A stretch of DNA of 64,000 nucleotides from Pseudochrobactrum kiredjianiae (lineage in GTDB: Bacteria; Pseudomonadota; Alphaproteobacteria; Rhizobiales; Rhizobiaceae), in assembly GCF_030362795.1 (NCBI RefSeq), contig NZ_JAUCBM010000001.1, positions 1,116,001 to 1,180,000 of the forward strand, written 5' to 3'. Every line of letters begins with the position of its first letter. Position 1 is the stretch's first letter. Made by a program: the position numbers and the translations under genes. The notes under the pieces are model-generated. The model did no database searches. It had not been told where the DNA came from and worked only from the letters and a program-made list of their open reading frames with translations. Positions 11,470 through 21,511 of the stretch are shown piece by piece.

Positions 11470-11910
11470 TTGAAGACAATTAAAGCCTATACGGACGGTG
11501 CCTGTTCAGGAAATCCGGGTCCCGGAGGATGGGGGGCTATACTGGATTATAATGGCACGCGAAAAGAATTGAATGGCGGTGAGGCGGACACCACCAATAA
11601 TCGTATGGAATTGATGGCAGCTATATCTGCGCTACAGGCGCTGAAGGAGCCATGTCAGGTCGATCTCTATACGGATTCTGTTTATGTGCGTGACGGGATT
11701 TCTAAATGGATTGAGGGCTGGAAGCGCAATGGCTGGAAAACCGCTGCGAAACAACCCGTGAAAAATACGGAACTGTGGCAGGCGCTCGATGCAGCCCGCA
11801 AAAGTCACAAGGTGACGTGGCACTGGGTCAAAGGCCATGCGGGGCATCCGGAGAACGAGCGTGCAGATGAACTTGCGCGTGAAGGTATGGCACCTTACAA
11901 AAAACGCTGA
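11470..11910 (+). CDS. rnhA: Ribonuclease HI (TTG start)
   Basis: Degrades RNA in RNA:DNA hybrids. All catalytic carboxylates are visible: [31 protein letters not shown] and [15 protein letters not shown]. The frame has no ATG or GTG before the first conserved residues, so the start is the TTG at 11470 (read [10 protein letters not shown]), with only a weak GTGAG-like Shine-Dalgarno, suggesting low translation. It follows thrB closely, as in Brucella. Confidence 0.94.
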   Translation: MKTIKAYTDGACSGNPGPGGWGAILDYNGTRKELNGGEADTTNNRMELMAAISALQALKEPCQVDLYTDSVYVRDGISKWIEGWKRNGWKTAAKQPVKNTELWQALDAARKSHKVTWHWVKGHAGHPENERADELAREGMAPYKKR

Positions 11911-11921
11911 AAGCAGAAACA

Positions 11922-12323
11922 ATGATTATTCTTGCACTGCTGCTGAGCGCGATTTTTCTTATTCTGTCTGCCATCCATATTTATTGGGCGTTGGGTGGTG
12001 ACGCAGGCAAAACGGCTGCAATTCCGGTCAAGGATGACGGGCAAAGATCGTTCACGCCATCTAAAACCGGTACATTGGCTGTGGCCTTGGCATTGTTCTG
12101 CTTTGCGGTGCTGGTTTTCTGCATCGGGGTGCAGAATATCACTGTGCTGCGCCCGCTTGGCTGGCTGTTGGCACTGGTGTTGTTTTTACGGGCAATCGGA
12201 GATTTTAAACTGATTGGTTTTTTCAAACGCCCGTCAGCATCCGTGTTTGCAAGAAACGACAGCCGGTTCTATTCGCCGCTTTGTCTGCTGCTGGCAGCAG
12301 GTATTTTATATATTTCACTCTAA
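11922..12323 (+). CDS. DUF3995 family membrane protein
   Basis: A 133-residue protein with four predicted helices; the first contains HIYWALGG, the hallmark of DUF3995. No function is known for the family. It starts 11 bases after rnhA and ends just before a bidirectional terminator, so it is the last gene of this rightward run. Confidence 0.8.
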   Translation: MIILALLLSAIFLILSAIHIYWALGGDAGKTAAIPVKDDGQRSFTPSKTGTLAVALALFCFAVLVFCIGVQNITVLRPLGWLLALVLFLRAIGDFKLIGFFKRPSASVFARNDSRFYSPLCLLLAAGILYISL

Positions 12324-12333
12324 TTCAGAGTAT

Positions 12334-12363
12334 AAAAAAAGCCCGCACGAAGCGGGCTTTTCT
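12334..12363. terminator. Bidirectional terminator
   Basis: A nine-base stem AAAGCCCGC with its complement, A-rich before and T-rich after, between two convergent genes, so it serves both. Confidence 0.9.
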
Positions 12364-12371
12364 ATATATAA

Positions 12372-12857
12372 TCAGAGCTTTTCCAGCATGGCTTCTGCGG
12401 AAGAAACCGTGGCAACGCCCGGATTTTCTTCAATGTCGAGGCTCTTAACAACGCCGTTTTCAATCAGCGCGGAATAGCGCTTGGAGCGCACGCCGAGACC
12501 ACCGCCGGACAGGTCGATATCAAGACCGGCTGCTTTAGTGAATGCGCCGATGCCATCGGAGAGATAGACGATCTTGCCTTCGCCCTCAGTTGCCTTTGCC
12601 CATGCGCCCATGACATGCACATCGTTGACGGAAACGACGGCTACTGTGTCTACGCCTTTGGCGATCAGAGCATCGTAATTAGCCAGATAGCCTGGCAGAT
12701 GGTTCAGCGTGCATGTCGGGGTAAAGGCACCCGGAACAGCGAAGAGAACAACTTTTTTACCCTGAAAAACGTCATCGGTGGTGACGTCTTTAACGCCGTC
12801 AGCAGTTTTAACTTTGAAGCTTGCTGCTGGCAGTTTATCTCCGATCTGAATGGCCAT
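12372..12857 (-). CDS. Peroxiredoxin (Prx5 type)
   Basis: A thiol peroxidase of 161 residues. The peroxidatic cysteine is in the Prx5 motif PGAFTPTCTLNHLPGY, and the C-terminal part (LDIDLSGGGLGVRSKRYSALI) is typical of bacterial Prx5/AhpE-like proteins that are reduced by glutathione or glutaredoxin. Only one cysteine is visible, arguing for a 1-Cys or glutathione-dependent mechanism. AGGAGAA lies just before the ATG. Confidence 0.92.
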   Translation of the reverse strand: MAIQIGDKLPAASFKVKTADGVKDVTTDDVFQGKKVVLFAVPGAFTPTCTLNHLPGYLANYDALIAKGVDTVAVVSVNDVHVMGAWAKATEGEGKIVYLSDGIGAFTKAAGLDIDLSGGGLGVRSKRYSALIENGVVKSLDIEENPGVATVSSAEAMLEKL

Positions 12858-13251
12858 GTCTGTTCTCCTTCATACAGATTATCAATAATCGATAGTCGCA
12901 TTATACATAGCCTCAGTGCTGCTTTTACGAAAGCGCTATTTGTTGAAACCGCGGCCGCTGTATAGGATGTTTTCGTTATAGTAACAGTTGATATGTTTTT
13001 ATATGTGGCTTTTCTTAAATAAAGTTTTATCGTAATTTGCTGTTATTATTGTCTAATTTGTCCCTCACTTTGCGGACAGGTCAAAAACTTACCATTTGCA
13101 GCTTGGCTGATGCTGCCACTGTGTTATCTTATTTTAATCAGTGCCGTGACTATATAAAAATGAAGAGCACATTCTTCTGCAATGAACTGCCAAATGCGTA
13201 TCTGTTCCTGATCAGTCTGTGTGATTGGTCTAATTGTGTTGAAAGAGGTGC
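12858..13251. other. Intergenic region between peroxiredoxin and yqgE
   Basis: About 390 AT-rich bases between divergent genes. It should contain both promoters. No convincing regulator site, RNA or small gene was recognised; the rightward frame 13037-13258 has no family features. Confidence 0.4.
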
Positions 13252-13833
13252 ATGGTGAAGAACGGTTTCCTAAACGGACGATTTCTGCTTGCAATGCCTG
13301 GCATGACAGATGAGCGGTTTGCCCGCACTGTTATCTATATCTGTGCGCATTCAGAGCAGGGCACCATGGGCTTTATTATCAATCAGCCCCAACCGCTTGG
13401 TTTTTCTGACTTGCTGGTACGGCTTGGCATTATTACGCAGGCGCAGAGTATTCTGATGCCGGAGAAAAACCGCTCGCTGGTTGTACGCCACGGTGGGCCG
13501 GTTGAAACCGGTCGCGGGTTTGTTTTGCATAGTGATGATTTTATGGTCAAAACCAGTATGCCGGTGACAGATGATATCTGCATGACCGCAACGCTGGATA
13601 TTCTTCATGCTATTTCTGACGGAACAGGTCCTGAAAAAACGCTAATGACGCTGGGCTATGCCGGCTGGGATGCCGGACAAATTGAGCGGGAAATCACCAG
13701 TAATGACTGGCTGATTTGTGAGGCGACGCCGGAACTGCTGTTCGACGATGATCTTCTAGGCAAGTATGATCGCGTGATGGCGCAAATGGGTGTCGATCCC
13801 GCCCGTCTTGTTGTACAGGCGGGACATGCTTGA
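13252..13833 (+). CDS. YqgE/AlgH family protein
   Basis: A 193-residue member of UPF0301 (DUF179). Conserved blocks are [46 protein letters not shown] and [14 protein letters not shown]. The molecular function is not established; in other proteobacteria it neighbours RNA-handling or ruvX genes. Start either ATG 13252 or GTG 13255, the second having better spacing to GAGG. Confidence 0.9.
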   Translation: MVKNGFLNGRFLLAMPGMTDERFARTVIYICAHSEQGTMGFIINQPQPLGFSDLLVRLGIITQAQSILMPEKNRSLVVRHGGPVETGRGFVLHSDDFMVKTSMPVTDDICMTATLDILHAISDGTGPEKTLMTLGYAGWDAGQIEREITSNDWLICEATPELLFDDDLLGKYDRVMAQMGVDPARLVVQAGHA

Positions 13834-13879
13834 ACTAACACTTGGCCTGAATGAGAAACTGAATTTGATGGCAGAATAA

Positions 13880-13922
13880 AAAAACACCGCGTTTCGTCCG
13901 GTAAGATGAAACGCGGTGTTTT
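13880..13922. terminator. Bidirectional terminator between yqgE and GGDEF-EAL gene
   Basis: A 15-bp perfect stem (AAAACACCGCGTTTC and complement) with A-run and T-run on opposite sides, between convergent genes. Confidence 0.9.
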
Positions 13923-13944
13923 GATGTTTGATGGGGTGTGGCCT

Positions 13945-16833
13945 TTATTCGCTCGACTGGCCGCTCAGCAGTTGTGCGGCGCTGTCTGCACTCATCGGCT
14001 GACCGAACAGGAAGCTCTGGACATATTCACAGCCCATTTCACGCAGCTGCATGGCATCCTGTTCGCTTTCAACGCCTTCCGCAACGACCTTCAGCTCAAG
14101 ATCCTGCGCCATACGGATGATGGAGCGAAGCAGCGTGGCTTTCTGCGGCTTGTCGCCTTTGACGAATGATCGGTCAATTTTGATCATATCAATCGGGAAG
14201 CGTGTGAGATAGGCGAGGGAAGAGTAACCGGTACCAAAATCATCCAGCGACAGGCCGACGCCCATCGATTTCAGCTCGCTCAGCATATGGGCAGACTGTT
14301 CAGGATTTTCCATCAGCACGGATTCAGTCAGCTCCAGTTTCAGGGAGCCTTTGGTGACATGGGTACGCGACAGGATCGCGCGCACATCACTGAGCAGATC
14401 TTGACGGATCAGCTGTGTGCTGGACAGGTTGACGGAAACAAACAGGTTCGGACGTGACAGGTTTTCCTGCCAGTTGAACAGGTCATTGGCGGATTGCTGC
14501 ATGGCAAACAGGCCGAGCGGGACGATCAGGCCGGAATTTTCTGCAATCGGAATAAATTCAGACGGTGATATAGGACCACGACGCGGATGTTCCCATCGCA
14601 TCAGGGCTTCAAAACCGGCAATGGTGCCGTCCTGCAGGTTCACAATCGGCTGATAGGCAATTGTAATTTCCTTGCGCTCAATGGCGCGGCGCAGATCGGA
14701 TTCCAGCTGTAACTTATCGCTGCCAATAGCGCGGAAAGACGGACGGAACGGCTCAATACGATCACCGCCAAAGCGCTTGGCCTGATACATCGCCAGTTCT
14801 GCGTCTTTAATCATATCTTCTGCATTGGCGGCATTGGCTGTCCATGTCAGCAGGCCAACCGATGCTGTCAGCACAATCTCGCGTTTGGCATAGGAGATCG
14901 GCGCGCGGATGGCTTGACGCAGGGCTTCCGCAAAAGCGGCAACTTTCGCCGGATCGGATTCTGAGGCTAAGATCAGGCCGAACTGGTCGGAAGCCAGTCT
15001 GGAAAGCGTATCCTGCGGCTTCATCAGGCGGAAAAGGCGGCGCGAGATGGTGAGCAGGATCGTATCGCCAGCCGACATGCCGAGACTGTCATTGACCTGT
15101 TTAAACCGGTCAATATCAATCACAAAGACAGTCGGTTTCAGCCGGCTCTCATTATAGGACATGCTCATGACATTGGCGAGGCGGTCAAGGAACAGCTCGC
15201 GGTTGGGCAATCCGGTGAGATTGTCATGTACAGCATCATGCAGCAGGCGCTCTTCGGCTTTTTTCTGCTCGGTCACATTATGCAGCGTGCCGACGCAGCG
15301 CACAATCTCACCATCCGAGCCGATAACCGGACGCGCGCGCAAGTGATACCAATGGTAATGACCGTCATTGGCACGCAGGCGGAAAGTCTGATGAATACGT
15401 CCGCGACGATTTTCCAGAATAGTATCAAGCGTTGTGCGGAAACGATCGCGATCATCACCGTGCATCACCGGCAGCCAGTTGCGCACAGGGCCGAGAAGGC
15501 TGGAGGCAGCGGTGCCGAGATAGGTTGAAATATCCGGTGTGGTCACAACGCGGTCACGCGGCACATCCCAGTCCCAAACAATATCGCCGGAGCCGATAAC
15601 GGCCAAAGCCTGACGTTCCATGTCGGAGAACAGACCAACGCGCAGAACACCACCCGCAAAAGCATGTTGCATGACTGTAAAGCCGATCAGCAAAACAATC
15701 AGAACCAGACCGCCGCCAAGTGCGGGCTGCACAATATCATTGTCGAGGCGGCCGGAAACGGTGAGCCATGCGCCGGTCATCCATATCGCGATCAGCAACC
15801 ACGTGGGGATCAGCATAATCGCGCGGTCATAACTGCGCAGTGACAGAATGCCGATAATGACGATGCCGCAGATAACGGTGAGGGCAAAAGAAATACGGGC
15901 AATACCGGCGGCAACCGGCGGATCAAAAATCGCTACGCCGCTCAGCATCATCAGGCCGAGAACCCATGCCACGGCACCATAGGAGAAGTGGTCGTGCCAG
16001 CGGTTGAGGTTGAGATAAGTGAACAGGAAGATCAGGAAACTGGCAGCCAGTGCCACTTCCGTACCCGCCCGCCACATTTGCTCATTTCCTGGGGTGATGG
16101 CGATCAGCTTGTTCCAGAAGCCGAAATCCACACAGATATAGGCGAGTACTGCCCATGCCAATGCCGCAGCGGCAGGGAACAGGGATGTTCCGCGCACGAC
16201 AAAAAGAATGGTCAGGAACAATGCCAGCAGGCCGGAAATACCCAGCAAAATGCCGCGATAAAGCGTATAGGCGTTGATCGTGTCTTTATAGGAATCCGGC
16301 TCCCACAGATAAAGCTGCGGCAGGTTCGGCGAGGCCATTTCGGCAACCAGCGTAATAACCGAACCCGGATTGATGGTAATCAGAAACACATCCGCATCGG
16401 GGCTAACTTGACGATCAAGCGCAAAGCCCTCACTCGGCGTGATGGAAGAAATGCGTTGCGAGCCGAGATCTGGCCAGACAAAACCTGATTTTACGAGACG
16501 GTAATGCGGGGCAACAATCAGACGGTCAATCTGCTCATCTGTCGGGTTGGCAATAGCAAAAGCTGCCCAATTGCCGCTGGAGCGTTTGTTTTTATCTGCC
16601 TGCACTTCAATACGACGGACAATACCATCCGCACCCGGGGCAGTTGAAACCTGAACATTGTCGCCCTGATCGTGCATGATCTGCACGGCGCCGGTCAGGT
16701 CAAGGGCGGTGTCTTCTTTGGATATTTTAATCGGCTCAACTGCGGATGCAGGAGCTGTGAACTGGAATAAGGCAGCCAGAAAGGCAAACACACAGAAAAA
16801 CGTTTTCAATCGGCTCTGAAAGTTTTCTGTCAC
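13945..16833 (-). CDS. 7TM-PAS-GGDEF-EAL c-di-GMP protein with degenerate GGDEF
   Basis: A 962-residue inner membrane sensor with GTG start. Order: signal peptide to about residue 31, a periplasmic sensing domain (about 32-190), seven membrane helices (about 190-400), a PAS/PAC domain (about 405-530), GGDEF-like domain (about 540-690) and EAL domain (about 705-955). The GGDEF signature is replaced by ASDQF in RLASDQFGLILA, so cyclase activity is not expected. The EAL side keeps FEALMRW, NLSS, ELTES, DDFGTGYSS, KIDRSFV and VAEGVE, so it should be a c-di-GMP phosphodiesterase. The overall plan resembles 7TM-DISM receptors. Confidence 0.9.
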   Translation of the reverse strand: MTENFQSRLKTFFCVFAFLAALFQFTAPASAVEPIKISKEDTALDLTGAVQIMHDQGDNVQVSTAPGADGIVRRIEVQADKNKRSSGNWAAFAIANPTDEQIDRLIVAPHYRLVKSGFVWPDLGSQRISSITPSEGFALDRQVSPDADVFLITINPGSVITLVAEMASPNLPQLYLWEPDSYKDTINAYTLYRGILLGISGLLALFLTILFVVRGTSLFPAAAALAWAVLAYICVDFGFWNKLIAITPGNEQMWRAGTEVALAASFLIFLFTYLNLNRWHDHFSYGAVAWVLGLMMLSGVAIFDPPVAAGIARISFALTVICGIVIIGILSLRSYDRAIMLIPTWLLIAIWMTGAWLTVSGRLDNDIVQPALGGGLVLIVLLIGFTVMQHAFAGGVLRVGLFSDMERQALAVIGSGDIVWDWDVPRDRVVTTPDISTYLGTAASSLLGPVRNWLPVMHGDDRDRFRTTLDTILENRRGRIHQTFRLRANDGHYHWYHLRARPVIGSDGEIVRCVGTLHNVTEQKKAEERLLHDAVHDNLTGLPNRELFLDRLANVMSMSYNESRLKPTVFVIDIDRFKQVNDSLGMSAGDTILLTISRRLFRLMKPQDTLSRLASDQFGLILASESDPAKVAAFAEALRQAIRAPISYAKREIVLTASVGLLTWTANAANAEDMIKDAELAMYQAKRFGGDRIEPFRPSFRAIGSDKLQLESDLRRAIERKEITIAYQPIVNLQDGTIAGFEALMRWEHPRRGPISPSEFIPIAENSGLIVPLGLFAMQQSANDLFNWQENLSRPNLFVSVNLSSTQLIRQDLLSDVRAILSRTHVTKGSLKLELTESVLMENPEQSAHMLSELKSMGVGLSLDDFGTGYSSLAYLTRFPIDMIKIDRSFVKGDKPQKATLLRSIIRMAQDLELKVVAEGVESEQDAMQLREMGCEYVQSFLFGQPMSADSAAQLLSGQSSE

Positions 16834-16857
16834 TATCTTTACATCCTGTCATTTGTA

Positions 16858-17493
16858 TCAGTAGTGCTGTGCGTTGAGCGGGCGTCCGCTTCCCGCTTTT
16901 ATTGTTAAGCCTCTGTGCTGCTCTTCTCCCTCAATCAGGCTGTAAAGCAGATGATCCTGCCAGATGCCGTTTATTTTGAGATAGGAGCGCAAAGTGCCTT
17001 CCCGTAAAAATCCGGCTTTTTCAAGAAGCCTGACTGAACGCAGATTAGATGGAATACAGGCTGCTTCAAGTCTGTGCAACCGTAGTTCATGGAATGCGAA
17101 GGGGATAACCAGTCTCACTGCGTCATACATATACCCCTGACCCGCATGTGGTGCACCGCACCAGTAGCCGATTTGCCCCGATTGGGTGACACCGCGACGA
17201 ATATTGCCGAGAGTGATTCCCCCCAGCAAAACAGTGTCGGACTTGCGGAACAGGAACAAAGTCCATGCATTGCCGCTGCGTGCTTCTTCGGAATAATGGC
17301 GTAATCGCATACGAAAACTGGATTTCTCCAACTCGTCATCACGCCATGTCGGCTCCCATGGTGTCAAAAATGCGCGACTTTTTTCACGCAAATTCGCCCA
17401 TGAGCGATAATCAGACCATTGCGGCTCACGCAAAAATAAACGCTCTCCCCTCAGAGAAACAGATGGTGTCTTGCTGAAGGGAAAGCTGATCAT
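16858..17493 (-). CDS. GNAT family N-acetyltransferase (RimJ-like)
   Basis: A 211-residue acetyltransferase. The N-terminus SLRGERLFLREPQWSDY and the central IGYWCGAPHAGQGYMYDAVRLVIPFAF carry the RimJ/RimL-type pattern, with the acetyl-CoA loop in GAPHAGQGYM and the RLLEKAGFLREGTLR tail. The target is probably a ribosomal protein N-terminus by family resemblance. It starts just upstream of the GGDEF-EAL gene with only a short gap and may be cotranscribed with it. Confidence 0.88.
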   Translation of the reverse strand: MISFPFSKTPSVSLRGERLFLREPQWSDYRSWANLREKSRAFLTPWEPTWRDDELEKSSFRMRLRHYSEEARSGNAWTLFLFRKSDTVLLGGITLGNIRRGVTQSGQIGYWCGAPHAGQGYMYDAVRLVIPFAFHELRLHRLEAACIPSNLRSVRLLEKAGFLREGTLRSYLKINGIWQDHLLYSLIEGEEQHRGLTIKAGSGRPLNAQHY

Positions 17494-17526
17494 GATACCC
17501 TGCCTGTCTGGAGAGCCATAGATAGT

Positions 17527-17619
17527 TTTAGAGCGGTTTGCATTTAGATTGAACCACGACGCCCGCTCTAAATTCTTTGTTTGGTCGCATTATCACGACG
17601 TCAGGTGATACCACCTGAC
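17527..17619. repeat. Palindromic intergenic repeat
   Basis: Two inverted repeats in a row: TTTAGAGCGG with CCGCTCTAAA (17527-17572), then GTCAGGTG with CACCTGAC around a 4-base loop (17600-17619). The composition resembles short palindromic repeats scattered between genes of Brucella and relatives. It lies between the acetyltransferase and M16 peptidase genes, and may also end the M16 transcript. Confidence 0.6.
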
Positions 17620-17630
17620 TGTGAAATGCT

Positions 17631-18929
17631 TTAGATAGCCAGTGCCGGACGTTTATTCGCTGCGAAACCACGCAATGTGTTATGAATTTCATCATAACCC
17701 ATCATCTGACTGACAGGGCCGACAGCGGCAATGGTTGGCTTGCTGTCGAGGAACATGCGGCCTGAAAGATCGGTCAGGCGTTCTGGCGTAATCAGGCTCA
17801 GGCGCTCCAACAGTTCTTCATTAGGAACCGGACGACCATAGAGCAGCATCTGCCGGGCAATCTGCCCTGCGCGGCTTGCTGCACTTTCCTGAGACATCAG
17901 AAGACCGGCGCGATATTGCGCACGGGCACGGTCAACTTCCTGAATATTGATATTGGTGGATGCCTCATAAAGCTCGTTGAGGACAACCGGAACCAGTTCT
18001 TCGAGGTTTTCGCGCCCTGTTGCGGCATGAATTCCGAACAGACCGGTATCGGAAAAGCCCCAATGGAAGGCATAAACGGAATAGCATAGCCCGCGCTTTT
18101 CACGCACCTGCTGGAACAGGCGGGAAGACATGCCGCCGCCAAGAACCGTTGCCAGCAACTGCGAAGCGTAGAAATCGCGCACATGATAGGCGCGACCTTC
18201 AAAGCCGATCAGAACCTGTGCATCCATCAGATCGCGTTCTTCGCGGTAGTCGCCGCCAAGATAAGACGCTTTAACAGGTGCAACAGCATTGGTTGTCGCG
18301 CGGAAACCACCAAGACGGCTTTCCACTTCACGCACGAAAGATGCATGATCAACGGCACCCGCAGCGACAACAACCATACGGTCGGCGCTGTACTGCTCGT
18401 TGATATAGGTACGCAGATCATCCGGTGTGAAAGATTGGACTGTATCCGGTGTGCCGAGAATAGAACGGCCAAGCTGCTGGTTTAAGTAAGCTGTTTCGGA
18501 AAAACGGTCGAAAACAATATCGTCGGGCGTATCATGCGCCGCGCCGATTTCCTGCATGATCACGTTTTTCTCGCGCTCAAGCTCATCTTCGTCAAATTTG
18601 GAACTGGTCAGAATATCGGCCAGAATATCAATCGCCAGCGGCAGATCATTGCGCAATACGCGGGCATAATAAGAGGTGGTTTCGACGCTGGTCGCCGCAT
18701 TGATTTCACCGCCGACATTTTCAATGTCGGCCGCAATCTGCCATGCGCTGCGGTTCTCGGTGCCTTTAAAGGCCATATGTTCGAGAAAATGTGCAATGCC
18801 GTGGCGGTTATGCGCTTCATTGCGGGAGCCTGCCTTGACCCAGATGCCCAGTGCCACGCTCTCAATCAACGGCATGGTTTCGGTGGCAATCGTTAGTCCG
18901 TTGGACAGAACACTTACTTCTACACCCAT
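17631..18929 (-). CDS. M16 family zinc peptidase (processing-peptidase-like)
   Basis: A 432-residue pitrilysin-family protease related to the mitochondrial processing peptidase beta subunit. The inverted zinc motif HFLEHMAFKGT is present with the downstream glutamate in the NAATSVETTSYYARVL region. The ATG at 18929 (MGVEVSVLSNGL) is preferred over the one nine bases upstream because GGGGAG is then at a workable distance. It follows thrC, the usual order in Rhizobiales, with a gap of about 220 bases. Confidence 0.92.
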   Translation of the reverse strand: MGVEVSVLSNGLTIATETMPLIESVALGIWVKAGSRNEAHNRHGIAHFLEHMAFKGTENRSAWQIAADIENVGGEINAATSVETTSYYARVLRNDLPLAIDILADILTSSKFDEDELEREKNVIMQEIGAAHDTPDDIVFDRFSETAYLNQQLGRSILGTPDTVQSFTPDDLRTYINEQYSADRMVVVAAGAVDHASFVREVESRLGGFRATTNAVAPVKASYLGGDYREERDLMDAQVLIGFEGRAYHVRDFYASQLLATVLGGGMSSRLFQQVREKRGLCYSVYAFHWGFSDTGLFGIHAATGRENLEELVPVVLNELYEASTNINIQEVDRARAQYRAGLLMSQESAASRAGQIARQMLLYGRPVPNEELLERLSLITPERLTDLSGRMFLDSKPTIAAVGPVSQMMGYDEIHNTLRGFAANKRPALAI

Positions 18930-19148
18930 TCTAGGCATACTCCCCTGAGTATTTCACCATCAGCCTCAAAGAGGCCGACAGGTATGATAATGCAACAAAT
19001 AAAGAAACCTGAAACAGTCGTCTGATTGTTTGCCAATGTTCCAGATTGCTCCGTCTGCCTCTTATGTTTTTTGCAGCATATAAAGGCAGAGTGAAAACTA
19101 TGCAAATTTGCAGCCATATTACAATATATGGCTGCAACTGTGCTTTAA

Positions 19149-20546
19149 TTATTTCGCAGCTCTTGAATGACTGCGTATATGGTCTTCTACAATTTTCAGG
19201 TCATTTTGAAGGCGCGAAAAGTGTTCTTTACGTTCCATCAAATCGCTCAGCCATGCAGGCAGAGCTGGAGAAACGCCACAGGCATCTTTCACTGCATCAG
19301 GAAATTTGGCCGGATGGGCTGTTGCCAGCACAACCATTGGTGAGGCCGTGTCTGCATATTCGCGCGCAACTTTAACGCCGATTGCTGAATGCGGGTCGAG
19401 CAGATAGCCATCCTGTTTCAGCACAGAGTCAATGGTTGCAGCGGTTTCCGCAACGGTAGAACGACCGGCGGTGAATTGCTCGCGGATGGTTTTGAGCGGT
19501 GCATCGGCAATCGTGAACTCACCGGACTGGCCAAGGCTGCGCATCAGGCCGCGAACGGCTGCCGCATCACGATCATAGCTCTCAAACAGCAGGCGTTCGA
19601 AATTCGAGGAAATCTGAATATCCATTGACGGGGATGAGGTTTGCTCAACACCGCGCATGGCATAGGAGCCGGTCGCAATGGTGCGCGACAGAATGTCATT
19701 GTCATTGGTGGCAATGATCAGGCGGTCGATCGGCAGACCCATCTGCTTGGCAACAAAGCCTGCAAAAATATCGCCGAAATTGCCGGTCGGCACAGTGAAA
19801 GACACTTTGCGATCCGGTGCGCCGAGGCTGAGCGCCGATGTGAAATAATAGACGATCTGCGGCATGATCCGTGCCCAGTTGATCGAATTGACACCGGAGA
19901 GCGAAAGCGTGTCACGGAAGCTCAGATCATTGAACATGCCTTTGACGAGGTTCTGACAATCGTCAAAATTACCGTCAATGGAGAGTGCATGCACGTTGCT
20001 GGCTGCGGATGATGTCATCTGACGCTGCTGCACAGGCGATACGCGACCATGCGGGAACAGGATGAAAATATCGGTGTTGTCACGACCGGCAAAAGCCTCA
20101 ATCGCCGCGCCGCCGGTATCACCGGATGTCGCGCCGACGATGGTTGCACGCTGGCCGCGTTGTGCCAGCAGATAATCCATCATGCGCGAAAGCAGCTGCA
20201 TCGCCACATCTTTAAACGCCAGCGTCGGACCGTGGAAAAGCTCCAGCACATATTCATTCGCGCCGGTTTGAACCAGCGGGCAAACGGCATCATGGCGGAA
20301 TGCGCCATAAGATTCGCGCACCATTTTTTCAAATTCGGCAGCTGGAATCTCACCATTCACAAAAGGAGAGAGGACAGCGAGGGCGATTTCCACATAGGAT
20401 TTGCCACGCAGATTGCGGATGTCTTCAGCGGAAAATTGCGGGTAGCTTTCCGGCAGATAAAGACCGCCATCACGCGCCAGACCTGCCAAAAGTGCATCAG
20501 AAAAGCCTAAAACCGGCGCTTCGCCACGGGTGCTGACATATTTCAT
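19149..20546 (-). CDS. thrC: Threonine synthase
   Basis: Converts O-phosphohomoserine, the ThrB product, to threonine with PLP. The 465-residue protein is the long class seen in proteobacteria and yeast: it begins MKYVSTRGEAP, has the PLP lysine in GPTLAFKDVAMQ, the SGDTGGAAIEAF phosphate-binding stretch and SFTVPTGNFGDIFAG. The C-terminus has the family's LPAWLSDLMERKE. Confidence 0.96.
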   Translation of the reverse strand: MKYVSTRGEAPVLGFSDALLAGLARDGGLYLPESYPQFSAEDIRNLRGKSYVEIALAVLSPFVNGEIPAAEFEKMVRESYGAFRHDAVCPLVQTGANEYVLELFHGPTLAFKDVAMQLLSRMMDYLLAQRGQRATIVGATSGDTGGAAIEAFAGRDNTDIFILFPHGRVSPVQQRQMTSSAASNVHALSIDGNFDDCQNLVKGMFNDLSFRDTLSLSGVNSINWARIMPQIVYYFTSALSLGAPDRKVSFTVPTGNFGDIFAGFVAKQMGLPIDRLIIATNDNDILSRTIATGSYAMRGVEQTSSPSMDIQISSNFERLLFESYDRDAAAVRGLMRSLGQSGEFTIADAPLKTIREQFTAGRSTVAETAATIDSVLKQDGYLLDPHSAIGVKVAREYADTASPMVVLATAHPAKFPDAVKDACGVSPALPAWLSDLMERKEHFSRLQNDLKIVEDHIRSHSRAAK

Positions 20547-20938
20547 AGGGTTTCAGGCCTCATTTATTCAATGCAATTTTGTTCCGGCGACGCGCCGGTT
20601 TTGGTTGATCTGTGTGTGTTTTCTGTTCGCATCCCTTGTGCCATATGCAAGTCTGTCGGGATAGAGCTTGCCCTATGCACAAAAAACGTGAAAATATTAC
20701 CTCATAATGCATGTTAAGCGCCGTGCGTCCATATGGAAACGCATTCTGAAAGTGAGAAACAGTTTGGCTGAAACTGTGAAACAGCTTTTGGACAAAATGT
20801 GCAGCAATAGTTAAAGCTGCATAGCTGAGACTGCAAAAAACATTGCAGCGCATATGCAGAATAACAGGACAGAGCGGCTGCGGTGGTAGTTTACCGGAGC
20901 GGCTCGAAAACAGGTTCAATATTCAGGAAGACCGGTTT
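20547..20938. other. Intergenic region between divergent thrC and lipoprotein genes
   Basis: About 390 bases holding both promoters. Near 20715-20745 a degenerate copy of the GCGCCGTGCG...CGCA palindromic element seen at 27300 can be read. Nothing else could be assigned. Confidence 0.4.
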
Positions 20939-21511
20939 ATGCAGAATTTTACCTTCGGACGTTTAAATCCTCTTTCAACGCGGTTTGCCCGTCTGGGTGG
21001 TGCTGCTTTGCTCGGCCTGATCGTGGCCGGTTGTTCAACCAGCAATCAGGAGCCAACGGTTTCAACATCGGGTGAGCAGCGTGTAACACAGGCCGATTTG
21101 CAGGCCTTTTGTCCGCGCATCAGCCTGCGTGAAGGAACATCCTTCTTCAGTACCTATGAAAAAGGCGGCAATGGTGACAGCGCCCGTGTGATCTATCAGG
21201 CTTCTATTGCTGATGTGACGCGTGATTGTCGCAGAGATAACGGTAATTTGGTCATTACTGCGGCGGCTGCCGGTCGCGTTGTTCCGGGGCCAAAGTTCCG
21301 CAATGGCACAATCAGCATGCCAATCCGCGTTGTGGTGATGGAAGGGGATAAGGTTCTGTCCAGCAACCTGCATAAGCAGGCCGTGTCAATGACCAGCTCT
21401 GACTCTGCAACACAGTTCGTCTTCACAGCCCCGCTGGTGACTGTATCGGAAGCGACTGCCCGTCAGGTGCAGATCTTTATCGGCTTTGATGAAGGCCCGC
21501 AGAAGAAATAA
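20939..21511 (+). CDS. Putative lipoprotein
   Basis: A 190-residue protein with a lipoprotein signal: positive start, hydrophobic stretch GGAALLGLIVAGC with cysteine at about residue 29 as lipobox. The start at 20939 is chosen because AGGAAGA lies 7 bases upstream; the longer frame would place 32 residues before the signal. The mature part is rich in beta-strand patterns (ARVIYQASIADVTRDCRR, ISMPIRVVVMEGDKVL). It has the look of a conserved Rhizobiales envelope lipoprotein of unknown role. Confidence 0.8.
   Translation: MQNFTFGRLNPLSTRFARLGGAALLGLIVAGCSTSNQEPTVSTSGEQRVTQADLQAFCPRISLREGTSFFSTYEKGGNGDSARVIYQASIADVTRDCRRDNGNLVITAAAAGRVVPGPKFRNGTISMPIRVVVMEGDKVLSSNLHKQAVSMTSSDSATQFVFTAPLVTVSEATARQVQIFIGFDEGPQKK

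Noticed and set aside
13037-13258. Frame upstream of yqgE
   Set aside because: Low-complexity composition, no Shine-Dalgarno, ends inside the yqgE start; more likely promoter DNA.
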